DNA of 64,000 bases from Tetraselmis striata (taxonomy: Eukaryota > Chlorophyta > Chlorodendrophyceae > Chlorodendrales > Chlorodendraceae): positions 78,747 through 142,746 of the forward strand of contig VCJN01001236.1 in assembly GCA_006384855.1 (NCBI GenBank), in the 5' to 3' direction. A model generated the notes under the pieces. That model searched no databases and had not been told where the DNA came from. It saw only the letters and a program-made list of their open reading frames with translations. Shown here one piece after another: positions 47,380-59,217 of the stretch (the stretch's first letter is position 1; every line of letters begins with the position of its first letter). Made by a program: the position numbers and the translations under genes.

Positions 47380-48165
47380 GTCTAGTATCTAAAATTTGCC
47401 GGAGGTTCAGGTGAAGGTGCCTCGGGGCGCCTTGGCGATACTCGTCCTCGGGGTCACGAAACGGGGGTGGGACTTCGCGATGTTTGAACTTTGCGCATCC
47501 CGCGCTGCAGCGCTGCTCATCAAGATCGCTCGCTCGTCGCTACCTGTGTGTGCTGCTGATGCTTCGTCGCCGTCGTCATTGTTGAGGCCGATGCCGCGCT
47601 GGCGCGCACTGCCAGTACTAATGGCTGAAGACTGGCTGTCGCCAATCCATTGAGCTATCAGGCACGGTATTATAGCGGAACCTATCATTAATAGTCACGG
47701 AAGAAACACGATAATGCGGTGTGTCGCTCGCTCGTGGCAGGCAAGCATCGATATCAGCAGCGTAGCGACTATCTACCGGGTACCCGTACTGATGAGCGTT
47801 TTCCAATTGCCCTGGATGTAGCTGTATATACGCAGCATAGAGAGTACAGCTGCTGGACACCGCGGCATTTGAAAACGCCAGTTTTCACTGCTCTCGGCCC
47901 GCCTCGCTAAGGCGGCCGCTGCTGAGGTAGGTAGCCTCTCGTGTCATACCGGCACGGTCCACAATGTCCCGCCGGTCTGGATTTTATTTTGCGGTTCATA
48001 TCGACACTGGCTGTTGCTTTGATGATGGTTTTGCGGTGAATTGACGATGCTTGCTGTGGATTTGATTGGCACTGCTTTGACTGAATGGGCAAAATGTGCT
48101 GTGATATTTGCCGTTTGGTTCGAGGGGTGTTTTATTGCCGGACATTGCTGGCCCGGAGACTAGTG
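47380..48165. other. Spacer upstream of the small membrane protein gene
   Basis: It includes the promoter region of the minus-strand gene. A plus-strand frame at 47396-47653 lacks any recognisable content and has no splice support. From ~47940 the sequence is likely 5' remnant of the retroelement fragment that follows. Confidence 0.3.
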
Positions 48166-48729
48166 CATGGTGGCTAGTGGCAGCGGTTTCGGGCATCATC
48201 TTTTATTTCCTGTATCCCTTAGCGAATACCCTTTGTTACACACAGAGGGTATGCCGATATTGGGCTTTTTGGGTATGGCGGCATCCGCGGAAACACGGTT
48301 GCTGTCGATACCACCATTGCCCCTATCCTCGGCGTGTCAACCTCGGATCCAACGACTGCTTTGCGGGCTGCAGAGCGCCGCAAAATCCAGAAGTATGACG
48401 AGGGTGTCCGAAACGCTGCCGGTATGCTTCGCTTTGTTCCCTTCGCCGTTTCCGAGTTTGGCTCGCTGGCCCCGCACGCCGAGGCTTTCTTGGTGGAGCT
48501 CGCGAAAGCTAGCCAAGCACACACTGGCAAAAAAATCGGCCAACTCTTGTCTGCGTGGCGCCGCCGTTTCTCCTTGCTCATCAACATGGCACATGCAGAC
48601 AACGTTCTTGGCGGGGTCGCGGCCGCGCGTGCGGCACGTGATGGTGCTCCTGCGCATGCGTCGCGTCGCTCGTCGGCATGTGTTGCTATGACCCGGGTCA
48701 TTGGCTGCAAGCGTCCTCGCCGCAGTTGA
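48166..48729 (+). pseudogene. 3' fragment of a non-LTR retroelement (endonuclease-like C terminus)
   Basis: A plus-strand frame reads GNTVAVDTTIAPILG, AERRKIQKYDEG and RFVPFAVSEFGSLAPHAEAF and ends at 48727-48729. This is the conserved C-terminal block of restriction-like-endonuclease non-LTR elements (a VxVDxT strand, an AExxK helix, then FVPF). The same block is seen decayed on the minus strand at 26780-27000. The copy is 5' truncated, as expected for target-primed insertion. Confidence 0.55.
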
Positions 48730-49512
48730 TAGCCTACCCCGGGGCGGGGGTTCCTTAAGTTCCTGGCAGCTAAGTGACTTCGTGGTTCCTTTGGCTCTTT
48801 CTTGGTTCTTGGCTCCCTGTCCTCCTGCTCGACCTTGGTTTCGGACTTATGTCTCTCTTCTGCTGGCAACCTTTCATAGTTGCTGTTAGTTCTGTTGTAG
48901 TGCGCTTCTGTGAAAGCCCTGATGTAATAAATTAATCTTTGTTACACACTGAGGCTATATACAGTTGTATACCATACTGTGTCACAGTACCTGTATATCC
49001 GGAGGCGGAGATAGGGCCGCCTTGACAGGCGGGCACAGCGGTGAACACTGATCTCAGGACGTTTCCGCGCTTTTTCCTTCCCAAGTACTTTCCGTGCATT
49101 CTCTTGACGCTCTCCCTGTAACCAAAAAGATAATTTCCGCGCGCCTGCGCCAGACTGCTAAGGATTAGCGCTACCGTGCATTCTCTTGACGCTCTTCCTG
49201 TAACCAAAAAGTATAGTACTTGTAGCGACTACCTCTACCCAGTCGCGCGTGCTTCTACGACAGACGCCGCTGCGCGAGTCGTCGGACCGCTGAGTACCTG
49301 ATGCCTGGCTTTGCTACAACGCGGGAGTGCCTGCAGACCAGCTATCCGTATTCCTAACGTCCAAGCTGACGCGGGTTGCAGACACACTCCTTTTCGACAT
49401 CTGCTCCGTGCAGATACGGATACCTGAGCCTGGACGGCCCCCGCCGAAAATAAATAGCTGGTCAACGCAGTCAACAGTGGCGCGCCTCGAACGCGGCACG
49501 GGCTCGGCCGGG
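48730..49512. other. Promoter-side region of augmin subunit 3
   Basis: It holds a 38-bp direct repeat at 49092-49129 and 49173-49211 (CGTGCATTCTCTTGACGCTC, then CCTGTAACCAAAAAG) with an 81-bp offset. It also holds the retroelement's AT-rich tail near 48900-48960. No coding region. Confidence 0.5.
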
Positions 49513-50633
49513 ATGTCGTCGTCTGGCGCGGCGGCGCTGCTGGACGCCGCCGGCGCGCTGGGTTACCGCGGGACGCCGGCCTGCGCCCGCCGCGCTGCGA
49601 TGGGCCTTCGAGGGCGAGGGGACCGGCGCTGTGCTGAGCTGGCTGGCGGGGCTGGACCTGCGAGGCCAGGTGGGTGCTTCCGGCGGTGCCTGACTGCAGC
49701 ATCCCCCCCCCCCCCCCCCCCCCCCCCTTTCATCCCCTGGCTGACATTCATCTTCTCTTTGTTTGTGCCACCGCTCATCTGCCGCATACATCTCCATGTA
49801 AGGAATGCTCAGTCCCTGAGACGAGCAACGAAGTGTGACTGTATCTGTGCCGGCGAACACACTCCGCCAGGCGCTGAGCACAGCGGAGCGGCAGCAGTAC
49901 GAGGAGCTTGAGCTGCTAGGGCAGGCGATGGGGGCAGAGGAGGCGGCCGCGGCGCTGGCTGCGGCGGCGCTGGGCGCCCCAGAGGGCGCGGCGGCGGGGC
50001 CGGGCACGGAGGATGCAGAGGAGGGTGGGGAGGGCGGCGGAGGTGGGAGGGGGCGGGACCCGCTGGATGTTGAGGGCAGCGCTGCCTGGCGAGCTGCGGA
50101 GGAGCTCGCCCTTGCGGAGGAGCTGGAGGCCCTCCGCCGTCAGAGCGCCCTTCTGGCCCACCAGCGCACCGCGCTGCGGGAGGCCGGTGCGGCGGCTAGG
50201 CGGCGCGAGGCCGGTGCTGCGGCGCGACGAGCCGCTGCCGGCGGTGCCATCGCCAGCGCAGAGGCGGCGGTGTTAGGGGCCAGCCGCCAGCTGGAGGGGC
50301 TGCTGGAGGGCCTGGCCGCAGACAGCGCCCAGCTGGCCGCGCTGTACACCGCCAGCGGCGACTTCCTGCTGTGCAGCAGCCCGGTGGGCGGCTACGCACG
50401 CGCGGACCTGTCGTTCTCCACCGAGCTGGACCGCTTTCGCACCAAGCAGTTCGCTGCGGGGGCGGCGGCGCTGGAGGCGGAGGCGGCGGAGGCGCTGCTG
50501 GAGGCCCCCGGCAAAGCGGCGGCGCAGGGCCTGCTGGGCGGGCAGGAGCAGGCGGAGTGGGCGGCGATGCAGAAGGAGCTCGGCCGGCTGAAGCACGCCT
50601 ACAAGGTACGCGCGCAACAGACGCACAGCAGAC

Positions 50634-50676
<43 letters not shown>

Positions 50677-53362
50677 AGGACCCTGCCATGGAGCTGTAGA
50701 GGTGGTTCTGAGGGCATCACTCCATCCCAATCGGGGTGTAACGCACCCCCCCTCCTTCCCTTCAGAACGAGACTCGGGTTTTGGCAGACGGCACACAGGA
50801 TACTGCCATGTCTTGTGCTGGCGCACAACAGCAATGGCACAACAGCCGGCAGAGCTGTTGTCAACCCTGCTTGATGGGGCATGGCGGCTCCGGCGATTAA
50901 GACGGCGCGCGGGTGGGGTTGCAGGTGGGCGAGCAGCAGCGAGTGCTGGCGCTCGCGGAGCAGGCGGGCGCGGAGGCGGAGCTCGCGGAGCTGCAGGCGG
51001 CGCTCGGGGGCGGGCGGGCGCCGCGGCTGGGCGCTGCCGAGGCGGAAGCGGAGGCGGCGGCACTGGGCCGCCAGAGGGCCGAGCTGGCGGCGGCTCTGCC
51101 GACGCTGCTGCGGAAGATCGCCGCGACTCAGGTGGTCAGCGGGATAACAGGGGGGACATAGCCGCTGCCCCTTGCTTGTTCCGGGTTTTGCGGCTGATGT
51201 GGTCGGGGCTGAGCCGCCCCCACCGCTCGCCGGCCTCGCCCTCCCAGGACCTGGCCGTCATGCGCGCAGACTACGAGCGCAAGCTGCTCCGGCAGGGGTA
51301 CTACTTCGAGCGGAAGAAGGCCTTCCTGGGGCACATGCTGCGGCAGGCGTCGTGGCACAAGATGCTGGAGCTGTGCCTCGCCATCGAGGTCCCCCCCCCC
51401 CCCCCCCCCCAGCTCAAACACCCACCCACACACAGACACACATACTTCTCGGCAATGTCCTATCTCGGTGGTCCGCCATCGTCATCTTGTCACAGTCTTC
51501 TCTCCCTGGCAGCTGCCACGCGGTGAGGCCTCCAGGGCCACGCGGCTGTACGGCAGCCTGCCTACGTCCTTGGCCATCTCATCATATGACACCACGCGAA
51601 TGATTCAAAAGCATTGGCATGTCACCGCGGGGTTTGCGGCAACAGATTTGAGCCTTGTCTAGGCGTCCAGGCCGAGCTGCCGCCGCTAGGGGCTGGCAAC
51701 GCAGCAGCGTTCTATCTCACCACCTCTCATCGCTCTGTCCATGCCCACATGCTTGTACCCCATCTTGATGCCGGCCACACCGGGTGGTATTGACATCCTC
51801 ACCGCCATCCCCATCACCGCAACAACTATTTTCCTCGCCGCATGCCAGTCCCTTCCCCGGCTGAGCCCCCCCCCCCTCCCCCTCCCCCTCCGTCTTGATC
51901 CTGGCTGCAGGCGCAAGGCACGGCTCGGCTCCGCGACCTGCTGGTGTCCACCGAGCAGCGCCTGGCCGACAGCGCAGCGGCGTCCGCGGGGCGGGTGACG
52001 GCCTACCGGCAGCTGCGCCCCGCGCCCCGGGCGGACCGGCGGCTCACGCTCCGCGCGGGCGACCAGCTGCTGCGCCGCCTGTGGGCCGCCCTGCGGCCGG
52101 CGGAGTGCCTCAGGGCCGGCGGCCGTGGGGGCGCAGCGGAGGCAGAGGGCCTGGCGGCCGGCACGCCCGGCAGCGCCGCGCTGAGCGCCGAGTATGTGGA
52201 GGTGGATGCGCTGTTGGCGCTGGTGAGCCTCCACCTACCCGTGTGGCTTCCCCCCCGCCCCCCTCACGATGCACGAAAAGCTCCCCGGCTTGCTTTACAA
52301 TGGCGCATAGCGAACCCAGAGCGTGCTTGCCTTGGCGCTGAAACTCTTGACCCGAGCATTGAACACACAGCAACCCAGGAAAACGCTGCAAGCCTTGGGG
52401 TCTGGGTACCGCTAGGGGTGCAGGTGGCGTCCCGCTGAGGCTGTGTCGCCGCCGCAGGTGGGCGCCCTGCGCGAGCTCGAGGCCACCGGCGTGGCGTCAG
52501 CCGCGGCCGCGACCCGCCAGGCGCAGCGCGGCGCGCTGGGTGCCGTGCGCGCCGCGTGCGCCCAGCTGGACGGTGTGGCGTTTGCGGCGGCGGGGGCGGG
52601 GGAGCCGGCGCTGGCGCCCCCCGGGCTGCAGGCCGCGCTGCGCGCGCTCAAGAGCGTCTGCAACTCGCTCAACGAGGCCGTCGTGCAGCTGGGTGGCCAG
52701 TACGCGGCCAAGGCGGAGCAGGTGGGGCCGCCTGGCGCCACCGCGGCCGCCCGCCCGCTGCTGGTCGACAACTCACCGTTCCCTTGCCATAACCTCAATG
52801 TTTCCCCCTTTTTTCTTTTGATGTATATGGAGAAATGCAATCGAGAAAGGTTGCACATTCAAACCTGGGGTATCGTTTGCACCTGAGGGCGAAATGCACA
52901 TTCAGAAGTGTTTCCGTCTATTACTTATGTAAGTGGTTGTATGAGTTGCTCTGTCTGTTACTCACTACTAATTAAGATAACATTGCATAGCGCATATAAA
53001 CATTAAAATCGACCAATGTTAAAAGTGAAACCATTTCAATTGAATCCGCAAGTTATAGCCATGAAAGGAAAATCGACACTACAGTTTACAGCGGACTCGA
53101 ACTGGCGATACCAGAGTAAACGAGACACTCGGCCGACTAAGCTACGGCACCGGATGTAGGAATGTGGCGTCCCCGCTTGTGCACCATGAGCCCCGTCAAG
53201 TAGGCTGACACCCACCCCTTTGGCCCCTGGATGTGATAGCTCAAGCGGCAGGGCGAGGCGGGCGCGCTGGCGCGGATGACCCTGCCGCTGTTCCACACCG
53301 ACCCGGCGCGCCTGGCCACCGAGGCGCGCCGGCTGGAGGGGCTGGCGGGGTGGGGCGCGTGA
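49513..53362 (+). CDS. AUG3: Augmin complex subunit 3 (HAUS3/AUG3-like)
   Basis: Augmin recruits gamma-tubulin to spindle and cortical microtubules for branching nucleation. Exons: 49513-49669, ~49826-50605, 50925-51131, 51248-51388, 51911-52222, 52458-52721, 53246-53362, about 658 aa. Diagnostic stretches: ALGYRGTP..., LRWAFEGEGTGAVLSWLAGL (N-terminal HAUS3 box), YEELELLGQAM, DLAVMRADYERKLL, RKKAFLGHMLRQA, and the ending PLFHTDPARLATEARRLEGL. Most of the rest is Ala-rich coiled coil. Exon 1 needs a one-base change near 49575-49600 to join LGYRG to LRWAF, so a frameshift or base error is present. The exon 2 acceptor is uncertain. Intron 6 contains a tRNA-like unit on the minus strand. TGTAA lies 17 nt after the stop. 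Confidence 0.8.
50637..50680. repeat. (GA)n microsatellite in augmin intron 2
   Basis: About 35 bp of GA repeats followed by GGGAGA units, shortly after the 5' splice site. Confidence 0.9.
53085..53158 (-). ncRNA. tRNA-like unit, second SINE-head candidate
   Basis: On the minus strand: ACATCCGGTGCCGTAGCTTA, GGCCGAGTGTCTCGT, then a B-box-like CAGTTCGAGTCC and GCTGTAA. It shares ACATCC, TGTCTCGT, GTTCGAxTCC and GCTG with the unit at 17662-17733. Stem pairing is poor, so it is not a functional tRNA. It sits in augmin intron 6. Confidence 0.3.
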
Positions 53363-53379
53363 GGGACCCGCGCATGCCA

Positions 53380-53384
53380 TGTAA
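53380..53384 (+). promoter_or_regulatory. TGTAA poly(A) signal of AUG3
   Basis: 17 nt after the stop codon, immediately followed by a poly-C run. Confidence 0.5.
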
Positions 53385-53426
53385 CCCCCCCCCCCCCCCC
53401 CCCCCCATCCTCTCCACATTGCCGCA

Positions 53427-53431
53427 TTACA
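53427..53431 (-). promoter_or_regulatory. TGTAA poly(A) signal candidate of the FBPase gene
   Basis: On the minus strand about 280 nt after the FBPase stop. It lies 43 nt beyond the AUG3 signal, so the two convergent transcripts would overlap little or meet here. Confidence 0.35.
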
Positions 53432-53711
53432 TCCGATCTGTAAAAGTAGCCCGCAGCCCGCAAACACCCCTGGAAGCACCACGGCGGGACCCCTTTCGCT
53501 TCGACACGCCCAGGGCGCCGCAGGGAAGCCCTATGTGCCCTAGGGTTTTTCCGCCCCTGTTCCCCGCAAGAGGTCCGCCCTGTCGCGGGCCCTTTGGTCT
53601 GTCATGAGGCCTCCTTGCCCGGGCAGATCCACGGGTTCCTGGCGGCAGAGCCCGGAATTATGGCACCCGCACGCGAGGCCTCGCGCCGCTGCGTCCTCCA
53701 CGCCGCCTCCG

Positions 53712-56608
53712 TCACACCTCGTACGTCTTGGCGCCCTGCTGCACGTCGCCGTAAGACTGAAGCTCGTCTATGTCGTCGGGGCTGCCCAAGAACAGCGGCA
53801 GCCGCTGGTGCAGCGCCTCGGGCTGCAGGCCCAGGATGCGCCGGCGGCCGTCGCTGCCCTTGCCGCCGGCCTGCGCGTCCCAGAGAGAGCGGGCGGGCGG
53901 GCGGGGTGGGTTGACTCAGCCTCTCAATGAGCAGAATGTGCAATTGTGGAGACGGGTTGCATTTGTGGCGAAGTGTATAACATGGTGGCATATATATATA
54001 TATATATTGAAATTTCGGGGGATGGTTTCGGAGCACCGCGCCGCTGTCACGCCAGGGAGGGTATGGTTTCGGAGCTCCCGCTTGTGACACCCCTTTCCTG
54101 GCTCCGAATCCACCCGCACGCTCAAACTGGAGAGGCGCTGAGGAAAGGGAGCGGGGGGGCACGGCGGGCACCTGCTCTGCCAGCATGGACAACGGGTTGG
54201 CTTCGTACACCAGCCGCAGGTGGCTCCGCGGGTTCATTGCTACGCCGCCGTACCTGTGTGTGTGCGAGCAGCCAGGGTGGTGGGGGGTAACTCATGGATG
54301 AACTACATATTAACTTATATAAAGATACGATCCATCATGTTATGATTGTATGGGCTCTGTACCTCTTCTGTAACTACAGGAAATAAACTAACAAAAAGAA
54401 CAGAAAGACTGAAGCTGATTTTAAGCCTCCAGGGGCCGGGGGTCTTAGTGCGGTGGGGGCGGGTGGCGCTCACAGCAAGGTGCGGTGGAAGTCGGCGACA
54501 AGGGAGCAGATGTAGCGCGCGCTGTACTGCTTCCCGCTGCGCCCGCGCCCCTGCCGCACGGCGTCGATGTAGGCCTGCAGGCCGGGCGGCCAGTCGAAGT
54601 AGCGCGCGTCGTTGACGGAGTAGATCTGCCCACGGCGCGGGATGGCGATGCTCGGGTGGGTGAGCAGGTACTCCCCGGTGGCGTCGTCCAGCGTGAAGCC
54701 GTGCGTGCCGCTGCCGAGCGTGAGCACCAGCATGGTGGCGGAGGAGTAGAGCGCGTAGCCGGCCGCCACTGGCAACGAGGCCGGTATCACAGGCGGCTCG
54801 TCAGCTGGAGGTCGTCTGATGCGCTGCGGCTGTCTCTTCGGGATGGAGTTGTTCTTTGAGGGGGCGGGGGGTATCCTTCTAAGCCTTCTGGTTGGTACAT
54901 TAGTTGTAGAGCACGCATCCCGGTAAGCGTCTCATGAGGCTCATAATGGGCTCACAGATTGAAACTATAATACCATCATGTACCCTCTTATACACCGCAC
55001 CATTAATTGTTTTGCACCATCCCGTTGGACACTCAGTGACATAGTTGTGGTGTATTCTCACACATTTCCAAATGACTACATGTTTCTCTCTTTGCAGGGG
55101 GGGGGGGGGGGGTCGACAAGAAGCACATATATAGCCAAGCAAACATGTGGTTGCTGTGTATGGAGCACGGAAGCCACCTCTGGTTTCGGAGCACACAGGG
55201 TATGTGCATGTGTCGCTTCTACCGACGGCAAGTAGCAGCGCGTGCCCCCCCCCCCTTCCCCGGGAAACCCTCCCTGTACCGTACCTTGCTGATCCCCTGG
55301 CTGCAGGCACTCTTCGATACCCCTGGCGTCGGCGGCAGCCAGCGGTAGGTAAATCAACTGAGGATATGCCAAGCTACAGACGTACGAGTATAAATTGGTG
55401 TGTCCAACGTGGGGGTAAGGGAGCAGCGCACCAGTCCGCCTCGTCCAAGGAGTCGGCGACTGACGGGCCGCATAGGTAGACGCCAAAGATGGTGCCCGTG
55501 GGGATGGCGGCGTCGATGTTCCGGCTGCCGTCGAGGGGGTCGAACACCACCGCATAGCGCGCTGTCGGAGCGTCCGTCAGGACGACGCCCTCCTCCTCCT
55601 CGCTCGCCATGGCGCGCACCTGCCGTGCCACACCGGTGAAAGGCAAGGCACTACCCTTAAACTCTGCCGACTTAGAGTTCTCGTACTTTGCATCGGCGTC
55701 TTCATTCTTAGCCGCAGTCAGCAAGCTGGAACTAAACAGGTAGCGACTAAAGCAACAAATTATCGACAAAAGAGGAATCAATCGCCGTGAGGGCATTGGG
55801 GAACACGGGAGGAGAGGGTCGTGCCTGTCCAGAGCCGGTGAGCGCCTCCTTGAAGATGTCGTTCTATGAGGGCAGACATGCGGACAGGGAACGAGTCAGC
55901 GACCCCCCCCCCCCCCCCCCCCACCCCGCCTCCCTCCACTGCCCTGCCCTGGCGTGTCCGTGTTTATTTTTACTAGATTAGTGATCTCTCGGCGTTACAC
56001 CGTCCCGAAGGGGGGGAGTTGGAGCTTGGTCACAACGGCTGCCCGCGCACCGCGACGACATCCAGCGTCTTCTGCGCGTCGCCGGTGGCGTTGTGGCCGC
56101 CCGCGCTCCCGAAGCTGCCCTCAATGCCGGCCCGCGACAGCGCGCGCGCGAGGCGCTTTGTGCCCAGCGCCACCTCGCCCAGCAGTACGCCCAGGTCGCC
56201 GCCCTCCACTTCCGGCATGGCGCGCGTCTCCTCTGCCAGCCAGCGCCCGAGGGAAACCAGCCCGGAGCCACCCGATGCCTGACCTTCCTGCACGGGATCA
56301 GCCCGCGACGCTGATCAACCACGGTGCAGAGCCTTGCGCCCCAAACGGCGATGTTCTGACGGAGAGCTCTCGGCGCAAATAGCACCTCCATACGAAGCAT
56401 ACAGCATCCGCACCTCGTCGTGGAGCGCTGAAGCCACATAGGCAGTATTCCTGGCCCGCCTGCTTCGCGGCGCTGTGCGGCCAGCCGCGGGGAGGGGAAA
56501 TCCAGAGCGGTGGGTGAGGCAGCAGCCGGCGGTTGCGGGCCGGCAGGGAGCGCTGCCGGCGCGGGCGGGCAGCGACGCCACCCGCGAGGCGGGCTTCGCG
56601 AGCTGCAT
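53712..56608 (-). CDS. cfbp2: Fructose-1,6-bisphosphatase, plastid type II
   Basis: Hydrolyses fructose-1,6-bisphosphate to fructose-6-phosphate in the stroma. Exons in transcript order: 56608-56414, 56278(or 56287)-56051, 55863-55825, 55619-55432, 55322-55285, 54768-54474, 54253-54172, 53870-53712; they join in frame to about 407 aa. Residues 1-65 are Arg/Ala/Ser-rich, fitting a plastid transit peptide. Diagnostic motifs: [27 protein letters not shown] (metal-binding D-P-L-D-G), [53 protein letters not shown] and [17 protein letters not shown]. The redox-regulatory loop of classical plastid FBPase is absent (GVYLCGPS runs almost directly to LQPG). The wording matches plant cFBP2. Exon 3 (39 nt) ends at a GC donor; exon 5 is a 38-nt microexon. 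Confidence 0.93.
55825..55863 (-). other. 39-nt FBPase microexon with GC donor
   Basis: It encodes [13 protein letters not shown], an expected stretch between LDVVA and [10 protein letters not shown]. It is bounded by a CATAG acceptor and a GCACGA donor. The protein continuity is the evidence for the GC-AG splice. Confidence 0.75.
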
Positions 56609-56938
56609 CGGCGGCTCTGAGGGCAGGGCTACTGTCGATACAGTAAGTACTGTACTGCTTCAGAGGAAGCCTGACGGCGGGGGGTCCACTCGCTTCGCTC
56701 TGACGATGAGGAGGAAGTGCTGCGGTCTCAGCGGACAGAGGGGTTGAATGCAAAAAGGGGGCGGGAGGCGATGGGGCGGTGTGGCGTGCTGGGCAGGCCA
56801 CCTGCCCGACAACAGCAGTTATTGTTGGGACTACACCCCTCCACATAAGCCCGGGTTTTGCATTTTCGATCGCAAAGCGCATGCATGGGCGAGGATAACG
56901 CCGGCTGCATGTGCATACATGCTAACTACAGTGGGAAT
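56609..56938. other. FBPase upstream region
   Basis: 330 bp between the FBPase ATG and the tandem duplication. It should hold the FBPase promoter. No clear TATA is seen. Confidence 0.35.
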
Positions 56939-59217
56939 AGTTCGGGCGAACGCCTATTGTGCGCTTTATACCCACCCGCGCGACAACACGACCATTTGTG
57001 GGCGCCCTTTCAAAAACGCGAAATCAGTGCATGATGCGTTGGCGCCAGAAAATTGTGGGTTGCGCCAACCGTCCAAACCTATGGAAATTGCGGCACTCGT
57101 CGCACCAAACTCGGTGGGTACGGCCCTTGGCATAAGTTGCACACACCGTGCGTGAAGGCCATTGAAAGCATGTCGCTATAGGCACGACGTGACACCCCAA
57201 CGACAAGTTGGCCATTGTGGGGAGCAGTTTTGGGGTGAAAATGCTGCTGTTTCTGTGGCGAACGCACGTAGGAGAGGCGCTCGATGGCCCCCTTGGTGTA
57301 GGGCAATGCTCTACTATGGGGGCGCGTGGTGGAATGCCAGTTGCACCGTTTCGTGGGCGGGGTGGCGCGGTAGGGGCGTGGATTTTGATTAATATGAAAT
57401 TCCTTGAAAAATGCTGTGGAAAATGGCATTCAAGAACCCGTAGATGTGTTTATCGCTAGGAGGTGGCACATGCCAAGTGTTGGTGGTCCGTGGTCATCCA
57501 CATACATAACTCTCTCGCGCAACTGAGTATGGGGCTTAGACACGCACTTGGCGCAAAGCCACGAGCCCGATATGGGTGGGCACATGAGGCAGTGAGAGGC
57601 AACTTGGATGATCATCTTTGGGGATTTTTTCCGGGGACCCAAAAAATCGATTTTTGATTTTGGAAGATTGTTTTCGACGCAGATTTGAACGAGGAATCGC
57701 GTGGTATTTTTAAAAAGTTTTTCTGAGCAAACCCTGAGAAGTTATAGCGTTTTAAAGCCAAGGGGGTGTTGCCGCGCGTGGCCGACACTGATGCCATGCC
57801 AGTATCTCAACGCGACATGTACTGGCCGCCGCCCACACGGCTGCACCCCAACCAAATGCACCCGAGCCCCTCGCCCAATGTGTTTCCTCACGCGTTCATG
57901 GCCATTCCGCCGTTTGGTTGTCTATTCACGCGCGTCGGCGTGTGCGTGATACCGACCCCGGTTTTGGTGCAGTTGCAGGCGACGCCCATCCACGCGCCAA
58001 GTGCAGCGTGCTTCCCAAGTCAAAGGTCTTTAAGCTTCGGTTTGAGCCACTCGTCATGCAGGTTTTATAAAACCCTCTGAGATTCCAGGGTTTCATCTCA
58101 TATGCCCTACGTTCAGGTACCCTAGACTTCTGAAGTCTTGAGACTGCCGAAAAGGGACCCCAAACTTATGTGCAGGGTGTAGTTCGGGCGAACGCCTATT
58201 GTGCGCTTTATACCCACCCGCGCGACAACACGACCATTTCTGGGCGCCCTTTTAAAAACGAGAAATCGGTGCATGATGCATTAGCGCCGGGATATTGCGG
58301 GTTGCGCCAAAGTCCAAACCTATGGAAATTGCGGCACTCGTCGCACCAAACTCGGTGGGTACGGCCCTTGGCCTAAGTTGCACACACCGTGCGTGTAGGC
58401 CACTGAAAGCATGTCGCTATAGGCAAATTTCTTGATAAATGCTGTGGAAAATGGCATTTTATTGGCTGTTAGATGTGTGTATCGCTAGGAGGCGGCACAT
58501 GCCAAGTGTTGGTGGTCCGTGGTCATCCACACACATAGCGCTCTCGCACAGCCGGGTATGGGGCTTAGACACGCACTTGGCGCAAAGCCACGCGCCTGAC
58601 ATGGGTAGGCACATGATGAGGCAGTGGGGGGCAACTTGGATTATCATCTTTGGGGATTTTTCCCGGGGCCCCCAATTTTTATTTAATTTTAGAAGACTGT
58701 TTTCGACGCAGATTTGGACGAGCAATCGCGTGGTATTTTTAGAACAATTTTCTGAGCAAACCCTGAGAAGCTATAGCGTTTTAAAGCCAAGGGGGTGTTG
58801 CTGAGCATGGCCGACATTGATGCCATGCCAGTACCCCAACGCGACATGTACTAGCCGCCGCCCAGCACACGGCTGCACCCCAACCAAATGCACCCGAGCC
58901 CCTCGCCAATGTGTTTCCTCACGCGTTCATGGCCATCCCTCCATCCGTTTGGTTGTCTATTCACGCGCGTCGGCGTTTGCGTGATACCGACCCCGGTTTT
59001 GGTGTAGTTTATTGCAGGCGACGCCCATCCCACGCACCAAGTGCAGCGTGACACCCTAGTCAAAGGTCTTTAAGCTTCGGTTTGAGCCACTCGTCATGCA
59101 GGTTTTATAAAACCCTCTGAGATTCCAGGGTTTCATCTTATATACCCTACGTTCAGGTACCCTAGACTTCTGAAGTCTTGAGACTGCCGAAAAGGGACCC
59201 CAAACTTATGTGCAGGG
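56939..59217. repeat. Tandem duplication, ~1.24-kb period
   Basis: Copy 1 is about 56939-58180 and copy 2 58181-59217. Both begin AGTTCGGGCGAACGCC and end ACCCCAAACTTATGTGCAGG. Copy 2 lacks ~200 bp present in copy 1 (about 57183-57400, bounded by GTCGCTATAGGCA and CTTGA). Each copy contains the palindrome GGTTTTATAAAACC and the hairpin GACTTCTGAAGTC near its end. Divergence is low to moderate. A minus-strand frame (WLCAKCVSKPHT...MCxLLAI) is kept in both copies, but I cannot name it. Confidence 0.9.
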
